This document shows positions 16,636 through 23,716 of a DNA stretch of 31,236 nt, piece by piece. The notes under the pieces were generated by a model that saw nothing but the letters and a program-made list of their open reading frames with translations, had not been told where the DNA came from and did not search any database. The stretch is from Micavibrio sp. UBA1672 (GTDB lineage: Bacteria; Pseudomonadota; Alphaproteobacteria; Micavibrionales; Micavibrionaceae): contig DCKO01000021.1 in assembly GCA_002320665.1 (NCBI GenBank), positions 1 to 31,236 on the forward strand, written 5' to 3'. The position numbers and the translations under genes are program-made. The first letter of the stretch is position 1. The number at the start of each line of letters is the position of its first letter.

Positions 16636-17496
16636 TTAGGCGGATTTCTGATCGGGTAACGCCTTGGCCAGACGTAGGCCGTGCAAGGTCATCGTGTAAT
16701 GTCTGTTTTTATTTTCAACAGGCTTTAGCAAGCCCATCTCGACCATCTCTTCAACCACATAAATCCATCTCAGGCGCTCATTCCGGTCCCCCGCATCTTT
16801 GCCGGAGGCTCTAACCTCTGCGGGGGTGCGCTCCCAGCCCCATTGCATATCCATGATATATCCCGGCACCCATAAACAGTCATATTCCCCCTTGGCACTG
16901 CCAATCATACAATCACCTTGATGATCAAAGAGATGTTTGAGTAACGCTTTATGATCCTCATGCAGATCATCTATTTTTAGGTTTTCCGGCTTAGGCTTAT
17001 GATCCTCTTCCACAAACTTGGTAATTAGCCGGATAATCAGCTCCAAATGATCCATCATAGTCTGGTTACGCATAGCATCATCTGTATTACAGGCCCGTTT
17101 AAGACGCTCTGCTAAATCCTTTAGGTAAGGCTCCGCCTTCTCTTCCTCTAGTTGGAACAGGGCCTGCGCATCATCTTTTAAGGTCTTCTTCACATAGCGC
17201 CATTGCTCGATCAAGGCTCCGAACCATTCTTCTTCGGTTGGAATCTGCTTGGCCTTAAAGCGATCCTGCAAGGCTTTTCTAGCCTTAGAGTCCTCGTCTT
17301 TTCGTGCGGGCGGGTTATTCGGAAACAGGGCATAAGAGGAAGAAATGCTTGCTTCTTGCGGCAGTTCCTTTTTCCATTCATCAATGGCTTTGTGAAGCTT
17401 CTGGAATAATGTGTCTTCCCGCAAAAGCTTTAATAACGTATCGGATATTTTCCCTGCCGCATATCCGGTTAACCATGTTTCAAAACCTGTTGCCAT
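16636..17496 (-). CDS. Uncharacterised protein with STAND/NLR-type N-terminal region, 286 aa
   Basis: Not assigned to a named family with certainty. Residues 1-135 show a pattern I associate with N-terminal regions of bacterial NLR-like/STAND proteins. It has a short helix with AGKISDTLLKLL, then LHKAIDEWKKELP, an ALFP segment, WFGALIEQWRYVKKTL, FQLEEEKAEPYLKDLAERL and a cysteine after it. Here no NTPase (P-loop) or repeat domain follows. A C-terminal unit of about 100 residues (LLKHLFDHQGDC, then VEEMVEMGLLKPVE) looks like a winged-helix fold. A good AGGAGG lies 10 nt before the ATG. It stands alone between the AsmA-like gene and a small secreted protein, both on the same strand. A regulatory or defence-associated role is only inference. 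Confidence 0.7.
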   Translation of the reverse strand: MATGFETWLTGYAAGKISDTLLKLLREDTLFQKLHKAIDEWKKELPQEASISSSYALFPNNPPARKDEDSKARKALQDRFKAKQIPTEEEWFGALIEQWRYVKKTLKDDAQALFQLEEEKAEPYLKDLAERLKRACNTDDAMRNQTMMDHLELIIRLITKFVEEDHKPKPENLKIDDLHEDHKALLKHLFDHQGDCMIGSAKGEYDCLWVPGYIMDMQWGWERTPAEVRASGKDAGDRNERLRWIYVVEEMVEMGLLKPVENKNRHYTMTLHGLRLAKALPDQKSA

Positions 17497-17601
17497 TTCT
17501 GATGCCCTCCTGATTATGTACTGCTACAACCATAGCAAGATGGGGGAGGTAATAGCCAGTATTTGATTGGTGTTATCAAGATTGATCCAAAGGAAATACA
17601 G

Positions 17602-18036
17602 TTAGAATGAATGTGTTATTTGATCGCTTGAATCATAAAATTGAATAATGTCAGGGTATTTTTCATTTATACCAATAGTCGCGCTACTAAATTCACATAC
17701 AGGGCCATATGCAACGTTTCCAGAGGATAATACATGTGCTGGTTTTCCTTGTTTATATTTATAGCTTAATGCCAATAGGGCCAGATCATGATTATGTTTT
17801 AACGTTGGGCTTAAATAAATGCCAAAGAATGACGTTCCTTCATATCGCCCTTTAATAACAAACTCGTTACACATGAAGCGCTGGGATTTTTCTAATGGTT
17901 TTAGAATGACCACATAGGCATCATCCTCGATTTCCAGATTTATAATTTGTGCTTTCCAATCAACACCACCAGCAAGAGCTATTTGAGGTAGTAAGACAAA
18001 GATAGGAAAGAGCACTATAAGCTTATAATTTTTCAC
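17602..18036 (-). CDS. Small secreted hypothetical protein, 144 aa
   Basis: It has a clear Sec signal peptide: Lys-rich start, hydrophobic core, and likely cleavage after IALA (residue 22). The mature protein is about 122 residues, beta-rich, with two cysteines (Cys56 and Cys114) that could form a disulfide. I recognise no family. The 106-bp gap to the next gene on the same strand has no terminator. Its composition is more AT-rich than the neighbouring core genes. Confidence 0.75.
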   Translation of the reverse strand: MKNYKLIVLFPIFVLLPQIALAGGVDWKAQIINLEIEDDAYVVILKPLEKSQRFMCNEFVIKGRYEGTSFFGIYLSPTLKHNHDLALLALSYKYKQGKPAHVLSSGNVAYGPVCEFSSATIGINEKYPDIIQFYDSSDQITHSF

Positions 18037-18126
18037 TTTTATAATCCTGTTTTTCTGCTGTTATCATTAGCAAAACAAGTTTTGAAGAGCAATTTATTTG
18101 ACTTTTCTGGGCCTGTTTCCCCGCTC

Positions 18127-18185
18127 GTCACCCCCGCGTAGGCGGGGGTCTGGCAAAACCGGATGCCCGCCTACGCGGGCATGAC
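18127..18185. repeat. GC-rich palindromic repeat upstream of the peroxiredoxin gene
   Basis: Two adjacent hairpins bounded by GTCA and TGAC. The first arm pair is ACCCCCGC/GCGGGGGT and the second is ATGCCCGC/GCGGGCAT, with about 10 bp between. This is a typical interspersed bacterial palindromic (REP-like) element. Its first half is nearly identical to the element at 18805. Confidence 0.85.
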
Positions 18186-18291
18186 GGGTATAGGATTTTG
18201 TATCTATTCTGGGTAAAAATAAAGCCTTGCTTCTTGCCTTTGTCTTTCATAGCCTAAGCCCACATCAACATGACTGTGAAGGAGATCAAGA

Positions 18292-18777
18292 ATGCCGGAC
18301 CTTAAAGAAGGCGATAAAGCCCCCGATTTTACCCTGCCCACCGATGGTGGCGGCGAGATAACGCTATCCAGCCTCAAGGGCAAGAAGGTTGTTTTATATT
18401 TCTACCCCAAGGATGACACACCGGGCTGTACGACCGAATCTTGTGCTTTTCGTGATGCACTTCCTGATTTCGAAGGGTTAAATGCGCAAATTATCGGCTT
18501 GTCGAAATGCAGCGTTAAAAAGCACGATAAATTCAAGGAAAAATACGAGCTGAATTTCCCGCTTGCCTCTGATGAAGAAGGAAGTACGTGCGAGGATTAT
18601 GGCACATGGGTCGAAAAAAGCATGTATGGCCGCAAATATATGGGCATAGAGCGCTCGACCTTCCTGATTGATGAAAATGGCACAATTGCCAAAATCTGGC
18701 GCAAGGTCAAAGTCACTGGACACGTCGAAGAGGTCAAAAAGGCTCTGGATGAATTAGCCCAGAAATCCGCCGCTTAA
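18292..18777 (+). CDS. bcp: Peroxiredoxin of the Bcp/PrxQ type
   Basis: A thiol peroxidase reducing H2O2 and organic hydroperoxides, recycled by thioredoxin; cytosolic. 161 residues, typical. APDFTLP starts the fold. FYPKDDTPGCTTESCAFRD holds the peroxidatic Cys46 and the resolving Cys51 five residues later, which defines the atypical 2-Cys PrxQ subgroup. ERSTFLID and the C-terminal helix complete it. There is a strong AAGGAG at 18279-18284. It is a single-gene unit flanked by similar palindromic repeats on both sides (18127-18185 and 18805-18892); the downstream one could act as a transcript end. Confidence 0.95.
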   Translation: MPDLKEGDKAPDFTLPTDGGGEITLSSLKGKKVVLYFYPKDDTPGCTTESCAFRDALPDFEGLNAQIIGLSKCSVKKHDKFKEKYELNFPLASDEEGSTCEDYGTWVEKSMYGRKYMGIERSTFLIDENGTIAKIWRKVKVTGHVEEVKKALDELAQKSAA

Positions 18778-18804
18778 AGCTTATCATCCTCGTTACCCTC
18801 CCAT

Positions 18805-18892
18805 GTCACCCCCGCGTAGGCGGGGGACTGGCGATAAAACTACCGGATGCCCGCCGGAGTTTATCCCGTACTTGATATGGGGCGGGCATGAC
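18805..18892. repeat. GC-rich palindromic repeat downstream of the peroxiredoxin gene
   Basis: It begins GTCACCCCCGCG like the element at 18127 and ends GGGCGGGCATGAC. The second hairpin is longer: ATGCCCGCC pairs with GGCGGGCAT across a 27-nt interior containing TTTATCCCGTACTTGATATG. That interior looks like a different REP-type unit nested inside the hairpin. Confidence 0.8.
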
Positions 18893-18929
18893 AACTATTT
18901 AAAAAAAATGTAATTTTACGCCCAAACCT

Positions 18930-19020
18930 GTCATCGCCTGAATTGATTTATCAATTCTAAGGCGATCCATAAGTTGAATGGATTCCCTTAGAATTATCTG
19001 ACGATAATTCAGGGAATGAC
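18930..19020. repeat. Double-hairpin interspersed repeat, copy 1
   Basis: 91 bp bounded by GTCATCGCCTGAAT and ATTCAGGGAATGAC. Hairpin 1 is ATCGCCT/AGGCGAT with an inner GAATTGAT/ATCAATTC stem. Hairpin 2 is ATTCCCT/AGGGAAT with inner GAATTATC/GATAATTC. Each carries an unpaired TA facing the element's centre. A second copy in inverse orientation is at 23572-23663. Confidence 0.92.
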
Positions 19021-19106
19021 GTTTAAGTATGATTATGGCACTGTATGCGCTGTGATTTCGTCTGTGATCGCTGTGGTTTAAAAAATATATCCACTACGAC
19101 AAAAAC

Positions 19107-19135
19107 AAAAAACGAGCCATCACAGCCCGCTTTTT
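19107..19135 (-). terminator. Intrinsic terminator of the alpha/beta hydrolase gene
   Basis: Read on the minus strand, CGGGC-TGTGATG-GCTCG extended by A/T pairs, then TTTTTTG. It lies 28 bp past the hydrolase stop codon. Confidence 0.75.
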
Positions 19136-19162
19136 ATTGAAGTATAGCTTTGAAAAAAAACC

Positions 19163-19840
19163 TTATGCGGCTTCTTTCAGGTCTACCGGAATTTCCACGC
19201 CAGCGCGTCCAGCCTTGTTCATATGGTCATGAACATTGCTAATCAGCTCATCTGTGCGGTCATGGAAGAAGTGGTTCGCACCTTCGACTTCGCGGTAATC
19301 AATCTCGATACCTTTTTGCTCGTGCAATACGCCGACAAGCTCTTTCACGGATTCACCGGAAACAACATCATCGCGCGCGCCATGCAGGAATAAACCTGAT
19401 GTCGGGCAGGGCGCAAGGAACGTAAAGTCCTTGGTATCTGCCGGTAATGCCACAGAAATAAAGCCTTCAACTTCAGGACGGCGCATCAAGAGCTGCATAC
19501 CGATCCATGCACCAAAGGAAAAACCACACACCCAAACATAAGGGGCATTCGGGTTAATCTCCTGCATCCAGTCCAGCGCAGAAGCAGCATCACTCAGCTC
19601 TCCTTCACCTTCATCGAACATACCTTGCGAGCGGCCAACACCGCGGAAATTAAACCGCAGAGTAGAAAAACCACGCTCTTCCATCGCCTTGAACAAGGCA
19701 AAGGTGATTTTATTATTCATCGTACCGCCATGTTGCGGGTTAGGATGTAAAATCAACGCAAGGGGCGCATTTTTAATTTTTGAATGGGAATAACGACCTT
19801 CAAGACGACCCGCAGGGCCATTGAGGATAACTTCAGGCAT
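19163..19840 (-). CDS. Alpha/beta hydrolase, 225 aa
   Basis: A compact serine hydrolase of the alpha/beta fold, cytosolic. The nucleophile elbow is GFSFG with Ser108, the acid is in GARDD (Asp157/158), and the base is His190 in GANHFF. The LHPNPQHGG motif (31-39) and FRGVGRSQG (65-73) belong to the group that often sits beside cysteine desulfurase genes in alphaproteobacteria. The natural substrate is unknown; an esterase or thioesterase is possible. It has a GAGG ribosome site 5 nt before the ATG at 19840. It is divergent from the cysteine desulfurase gene, 188 bp away. Confidence 0.9.
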   Translation of the reverse strand: MPEVILNGPAGRLEGRYSHSKIKNAPLALILHPNPQHGGTMNNKITFALFKAMEERGFSTLRFNFRGVGRSQGMFDEGEGELSDAASALDWMQEINPNAPYVWVCGFSFGAWIGMQLLMRRPEVEGFISVALPADTKDFTFLAPCPTSGLFLHGARDDVVSGESVKELVGVLHEQKGIEIDYREVEGANHFFHDRTDELISNVHDHMNKAGRAGVEIPVDLKEAA

Positions 19841-20028
19841 AAAAACCTCATCAATCTAAGTAAGTAGTGTTTATAAAAAGTTTAGCGCTCATGTATCTTT
19901 TATTACGCATAAAGAGATGATACGCAGTAAACTAACGACCAGTTTATATTAGAGAAGAATGATTATGTCTACAAATTTCTGATAAGTGATTGAAATTGCT
20001 GTGGATAATAGGGTATTAAGACAGAATT

Positions 20029-21171
20029 ATGAATAAAAATGCACAAAAAATATACTTGGATTACAGCGCAAGCGCTCCCCTAAGGCCCGAAGCCAGAGAC
20101 GCCATGATGGAGGTTTTATCGCTGGAAGGCGCGGCCCTCAACGCGTCCTCCATCCATACCTATGGCCAGCAAGGGCGAAAAATCGTCGAACGAGCCCGCG
20201 ATCAGGTCGCTAGGCTCATGGGATGCGATCGTAACCAGATCACCTTCACCAGCGGCGCTACGGAGAGCAATAACGCCGTCTTGCGTCACTTCATGGAAAA
20301 ATTTCCCGAAGATAAAATTCTGATCAGCGCCACCGAGCACCCCTCTATCCTCGAATTCCATAAGCGTTACCCCGATCAAGTCAAACTGATCCCCGTTGAT
20401 GAAAACGGGCTGGTCACGCCGGAAGCTTTGGAGCAAACCTGCAAAGAACACGGCAAAATATCGTTGGTTTCGGTGATGCTGTGCAATAATGAAAGCGGCA
20501 TTATCCAAGACATTCCGGCGCTCGCAGAAATAGCCCACAAACATGGCGCGCTCTTTCATTGTGACGCCACCCAAATAGCTGGCTGCTTGCCAATCGAAGA
20601 ATTAGGCGCGGACTTCGTGACCATCTCCTCCCACAAGCTTGGCGGGCCGCAAGGCGCAGGCGCTCTGATCACCAAAATATGCGGACAAGAGCCTGTCTCT
20701 CAACTTGGCGGCGGACAGGAAAAGGGCCTGCGCGCAGGCACGGAAAACATCGCCGCCATAGCCGGATTTGGCGCAGCCCTAGAAGCCACAGCCAAAGATA
20801 TGGCGCGAAACGAAACCTTGCGCAGGTGGCGCGACGACATGGAAAGCGCCTTAAAGGAAATATCCCCCGAAATCATCATCCACGGGGAAAACGTTAAACG
20901 CTGCGCCACGATCAGCTTCTTCAGCCTCACCAGCATCAAGGCGCAAAATATGCTCATGGCGCTGGATATCGAAGGCATCTGCATCAGCAACGGCTCGGCC
21001 TGCTCCAGCGGTACCGTCAAACCAAGCGCAGTCCTCAAGGCGATGGGATGCAGCGATGACATCGCCTCCAGTGCCTTGCGCGTATCCATGGGCTGGGCCA
21101 CGCAAAAAAGTGATATTGATACTTTCCTCAAAGTGTGGGAAAACCTCATTGAGCGTCAAAACAGGAAATAG
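20029..21171 (+). CDS. Cysteine desulfurase (NifS/IscS-like)
   Basis: A PLP enzyme taking sulfur from cysteine to form a persulfide for Fe-S clusters and thio-modifications. 380 residues. YLDYSASAPL starts the fold, ATEHPS has His104, and SSHKLGGPQG carries the PLP-binding Lys203. NGSACSSG has the persulfide-forming Cys325 on its mobile loop, and RAGTEN is present. The serine-rich NGSACSSG loop and overall form are those of the class V family. It directly precedes a [2Fe-2S] ferredoxin gene (10 bp gap), which supports Fe-S cluster work. No IscU, SufB or IscR gene is in the window, so I leave the symbol blank. Confidence 0.94.
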   Translation: MNKNAQKIYLDYSASAPLRPEARDAMMEVLSLEGAALNASSIHTYGQQGRKIVERARDQVARLMGCDRNQITFTSGATESNNAVLRHFMEKFPEDKILISATEHPSILEFHKRYPDQVKLIPVDENGLVTPEALEQTCKEHGKISLVSVMLCNNESGIIQDIPALAEIAHKHGALFHCDATQIAGCLPIEELGADFVTISSHKLGGPQGAGALITKICGQEPVSQLGGGQEKGLRAGTENIAAIAGFGAALEATAKDMARNETLRRWRDDMESALKEISPEIIIHGENVKRCATISFFSLTSIKAQNMLMALDIEGICISNGSACSSGTVKPSAVLKAMGCSDDIASSALRVSMGWATQKSDIDTFLKVWENLIERQNRK

Positions 21172-21181
21172 GAATACATAT

Positions 21182-21523
21182 ATGTCGGAAATCACAGTGA
21201 TCTTGAAAAGCGGAGAAGAAAAGCTACTCGAAGCCGAAGAGGGCTGGTCCTTGATGGAAATCCTACGCGATGCAGGGATCGAGGAAATCGAAGGAGCCTG
21301 CGGCGGCTCTATGGCTTGTGCGACCTGTCATATGTATATCCACCCCGATTGGGAAGAACGCGTCCACGCGCAAGACGACAATGAAAAATCAGACGAAGAA
21401 GAAGACATCCTTGATCTGGCCTTTGATGTGCGCGCAGAATCAAGGTTAGGGTGTCAAATCCGCATGAGTAAAGATCTGGAAGGGCTGGTCGTGGCCGTTC
21501 CGGGCGCAAAAACAAGGTGGTAG
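21182..21523 (+). CDS. [2Fe-2S] ferredoxin, adrenodoxin/Fdx type
   Basis: 113 residues, cytosolic electron carrier. Cluster ligands are Cys40, Cys46 and Cys49 (CGGSMACATC) and Cys91 (RLGCQ), the spacing of vertebrate-type/ISC ferredoxins. An acidic loop (DDNEKSDEEEDIL) and the acidic helix that docks reductases or IscS are present. I set the start at 21182 (TAGGAA upstream, 7-nt spacing); an in-frame ATG at 21056 lies inside the preceding gene and would add 42 residues. Fdx of this kind gives electrons for cluster assembly on the scaffold, fitting its cysteine-desulfurase neighbour. Confidence 0.95.
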   Translation: MSEITVILKSGEEKLLEAEEGWSLMEILRDAGIEEIEGACGGSMACATCHMYIHPDWEERVHAQDDNEKSDEEEDILDLAFDVRAESRLGCQIRMSKDLEGLVVAVPGAKTRW

Positions 21524-21555
21524 ATGTATCGTCTTGGAAGCCTTTAAAGCCTGAT

Positions 21556-21930
21556 ATGTCTAAGTGTTTGATTAAGAAACTTGTTTTTAGTGTTTTGCTT
21601 TTGATAATCGGGGCATCTCTACTTGCATTTCTTTCTATAGGATCATTTCAGGATATCCATGTTAAGAATATTGACCGTTTTTTATCTCTTTTCTTAGTTT
21701 ATATATCCGGTCCATTAGGTGGATCCTATGTTTTGTTAACTGGTTCAAACAACAGTTTCATGTGGTCTTTGCTTTATACTGTTCCATGGGCTTTCATTTG
21801 CATTCTTATGTGGTTTAATGCTTTGAAAGAGGCAGATGGTTATCGCCATGTTTTAATTTTTATTTCGATTTTTTTCTGGTTTATTGGAAGCTTGTTTTCT
21901 ATGGTTATTTTAGCTATCCAATCGATATAA
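21556..21930 (+). CDS. Small four-helix membrane protein, 124 aa
   Basis: No family recognised. There are four hydrophobic segments at about 8-28, 42-62, 68-88 and 98-121, with short loops and a basic N-terminus (MSKCLIKK). It is AT-rich relative to its neighbours. Start is ambiguous: the ATG at 21556 gives a normal inner-membrane start but has a poor ribosome site, while a GTG at 21517 overlaps the ferredoxin stop and would add 13 residues, suggesting translational coupling. It lies inside the run ferredoxin - membrane protein - Dabb protein and may simply have been inserted there. Confidence 0.65.
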   Translation: MSKCLIKKLVFSVLLLIIGASLLAFLSIGSFQDIHVKNIDRFLSLFLVYISGPLGGSYVLLTGSNNSFMWSLLYTVPWAFICILMWFNALKEADGYRHVLIFISIFFWFIGSLFSMVILAIQSI

Positions 21931-21951
21931 ATAAAAGTTATGGGGCAAAAC

Positions 21952-22236
21952 ATGATACGGCACATAGTTCTCTTCACGGCGAAAAAGCCCGAGGATATTG
22001 ACGCGGTTTATAAGGGGCTGAAAACCCTTGAGGGGATCGAAGGCAATTGGAGCTTAAGTGTCACGAAAAACAATAAGATCGACCAGATTGCTAATGATGT
22101 CGACATTGTCGTTTATGGCGAATTTCCTGACGAAAAAGCCCTGAAAACCTATAAAGATCACCCGACATATGAAAACGCCATCAAAATCGTCCGCCCGCTT
22201 AGGGATAAGCGCATCGCCGTCGATATTCCGGCGTAA
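21952..22236 (+). CDS. Dabb (stress-responsive alpha/beta-barrel) domain protein
   Basis: 94 residues forming one dimeric ferredoxin-like barrel domain. It opens MIRHIVLFTAK, has the central VYGEFPDEKALKTYKDHP (a helix after the third strand), and ends with a strand around RIAVDIPA. Dabb proteins are small dimers of mostly unknown function, some acting as cyclases or in stress response. I chose the ATG at 21952 because it gives the standard domain start and has GGGG 7 nt upstream; an ATG at 21940 adds four residues. Confidence 0.88.
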   Translation: MIRHIVLFTAKKPEDIDAVYKGLKTLEGIEGNWSLSVTKNNKIDQIANDVDIVVYGEFPDEKALKTYKDHPTYENAIKIVRPLRDKRIAVDIPA

Positions 22237-22251
22237 AGATCAGGAGGCATA

Positions 22252-22794
22252 ATGCTTGCCGCGTTATTTTATCCGAAGGAATTAAAAGAGGTTATAGAAG
22301 ACCTCCGCGAAAATAATGATTTAAATATGAAGGCACTAAACAACATTCATAGTCAGTTAGTGCCTATTCTTTTCTTTGGCTTAATCTGGGCAATAATACT
22401 GGTAAGTTTGGGGCTGTGGGGCTTAGTGGCTTTAATTCCTTTTTCAGTCCTGCTGGGCCTATTATTCATGTTTGTGCTACGAAACGCATATGAAAATAAT
22501 TATGCACCCTATTTATTTGGACAAAAAAGGCAGGGAATTGTTGCAAAATCATATGATGTAAATCTTTGGCATCCAATGAGAATTATTGTTCTGAATGACA
22601 AGGAAACCTCGAAAGAGGTCAGAATTGCACCGGGTGCAATATGGAGCAAAAAAAGCGGAAATTCTGCGCCCGCACTTGGCGATGATATTACATATTTTTG
22701 CTATGATAGAAAAAAACACCGTCACATGCCTGATGATCCTATGGTTATGCAGTATTTCTGTTTATCGAAATCTTTGATTGAAGACTGCTCTTAA
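22252..22794 (+). CDS. Hypothetical membrane protein, 180 aa
   Basis: Unrecognised. The N-terminal 35 residues are polar and helical, two membrane segments follow at about 36-54 and 57-76, and then comes a soluble C-terminal domain of about 100 residues. That domain is beta-rich, with VRIAPGAIW and a Tyr/Cys-containing DDITYFCYDRKKHRH stretch. A strong AGGAGG at 22241-22246 supports the ATG. It lies 15 bp after the Dabb gene, so it is probably the last gene of that transcript. Confidence 0.72.
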   Translation: MLAALFYPKELKEVIEDLRENNDLNMKALNNIHSQLVPILFFGLIWAIILVSLGLWGLVALIPFSVLLGLLFMFVLRNAYENNYAPYLFGQKRQGIVAKSYDVNLWHPMRIIVLNDKETSKEVRIAPGAIWSKKSGNSAPALGDDITYFCYDRKKHRHMPDDPMVMQYFCLSKSLIEDCS

Positions 22795-22805
22795 ATCCAA
22801 AACGC

Positions 22806-22834
22806 TTGACAAATTAGGAATTATATCCTATAAA
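22806..22834 (+). promoter_or_regulatory. Near-consensus sigma70 promoter of the two-gene cassette
   Basis: TTGACA (22806-22811), a spacer of exactly 17 bp, and TATAAA (22829-22834). A short palindrome (AGGA...TCCT, 22817-22830) overlaps the -10 and could be an operator. It lies 34 bp upstream of the ATG at 22869. It is among the best promoter matches seen in the window. Confidence 0.8.
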
Positions 22835-22868
22835 TATTCTATTTTAATTTTAAATAGGAGTATGTGTC

Positions 22869-23258
22869 ATGAGTAAACAAGATGAGTGGGATGCAATAGG
22901 TCGGCAGGCAGAGGCTATATGCATGAAGCCCACGAAAGAATCTGAACTCAAAGAAAAGATCAAGGAAGATATGCGCCGTCTAAGAGCCCAGATGAAGCCA
23001 TTTCTTGATAATACGCCTTGTGACAATGAATTGGATAGACTCCAGAAACAGGCCACAGTTCTGGATCAACTCATATCCACGATGTTGCTGAATGTCACGA
23101 AGTTGGATCCCGAATCGGCGCTTACGCAATATGGCCTTGCCTTGAGAGCACAAAGCCAATATCGCCAGACCGTCCAAGTCGTAAATAGATTACAGCGTCA
23201 AAGAGAGCAAGATCACACTAAAAACAACCCTGATAATAATAATCAGGATGTACGTTGA
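22869..23258 (+). CDS. Helical hypothetical protein, 129 aa (cassette gene 1)
   Basis: Unrecognised. The product is soluble, charged and mostly helical, with probable coiled-coil stretches at about 20-45 and 50-75. The C-terminus is Arg/Gln/Asn-rich (NRLQRQREQDH, then an Asn-rich tail). AGGAG at 22856-22860 supports the start. It is driven by a near-consensus promoter and followed within 44 bp by the second cassette gene. No enzyme motif is visible. Such helical proteins can be phage or plasmid accessory factors, but nothing here proves it. Confidence 0.72.
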   Translation: MSKQDEWDAIGRQAEAICMKPTKESELKEKIKEDMRRLRAQMKPFLDNTPCDNELDRLQKQATVLDQLISTMLLNVTKLDPESALTQYGLALRAQSQYRQTVQVVNRLQRQREQDHTKNNPDNNNQDVR

Positions 23259-23302
23259 AAAAAAAATGTGCAAAACGAACTGTACAAAAAGGAGTTGAAA
23301 AC

Positions 23303-23635
23303 ATGCCACGTTGGACCGAAGAATCCCGTGAAAAACAAAGGGAAGTCGCAAGAAAACATAAGCCTTGGGAAAACGCCAGCGGCCCGAAAACCAAAGAGGG
23401 CAAGGCCAAGGCATCACTTAATGCCATAAAACATGGCCTGAACACAGAAGAGGGCATAGAGTTAAAGAAAATCCTGCGCCAGCAAAACCAGTTCAGAAAA
23501 GCGGTTTTGGCTAAGGCGTGTCTCTCATCTCCGTCGCAAAATACTCCCAATGTCGTGCCATCCCCATCGTCGTCATTCCCTGAATTGTCATCAGACAATT
23601 CTAAGGGAATCCGTAAAATCCATGGATCGCCTTAG
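23303..23635 (+). CDS. Small basic protein with GPKTKEGKAKASxNAxKHG motif, 110 aa (cassette gene 2)
   Basis: Residues 1-60 are strongly basic and carry ASGPKTKEGKAKASLNAIKHG (split here as GPKTKEGKAKAS and LNAIKHGL), a motif I know only from short uncharacterised bacterial proteins. It may bind nucleic acid. I set the start at 23303 because AAAAAGGAG ends 8 nt upstream; an in-frame ATG at 23255 would add 16 residues. The last 21 codons lie inside the repeat at 23572-23663, which supplies the stop, so the natural C-terminus has probably been replaced. The Ser/Pro-rich tail after residue 70 looks unlike a folded protein. Confidence 0.65.
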   Translation: MPRWTEESREKQREVARKHKPWENASGPKTKEGKAKASLNAIKHGLNTEEGIELKKILRQQNQFRKAVLAKACLSSPSQNTPNVVPSPSSSFPELSSDNSKGIRKIHGSP

Positions 23636-23663
23636 AATCTATTTCATAGATTCAGGCGATGAC
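23572..23663. repeat. Double-hairpin interspersed repeat, copy 2
   Basis: 92 bp, the inverse-orientation relative of 18930-19020. It is bounded by GTCATTCCCTGAATT and GATTCAGGCGATGAC. Inner stems are GAATTGTC/GACAATTC and GAATCTAT/ATAGATTC. Stem differences from copy 1 are compensated on the other arm. It overlaps the 3' end of the 110-aa gene and lies 53 bp beyond the tyrS stop codon. Confidence 0.92.
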
Positions 23664-23716
23664 GGCTTAAGGTATCTGTGTATATTTGTGTTCTTAGTGT
23701 CTTCGCGGTAAGAAAC

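Larger units (their letters stand above)
18778..19162. other. Non-coding gap carrying two repeats and a terminator
   Basis: 385 bp without a supportable gene. It holds the GC-rich palindrome (18805-18892), the double-hairpin element (18930-19020) and the minus-strand terminator (19107-19135). I see nothing further at 19021-19106. Confidence 0.7.

Noticed and set aside
16608..17600. TTGATCCA on both sides of the 286-aa gene as insertion-site duplications
   Set aside because: The match is only about 8 bp plus scattered bases and lies in ordinary AT-rich sequence; chance is likely.
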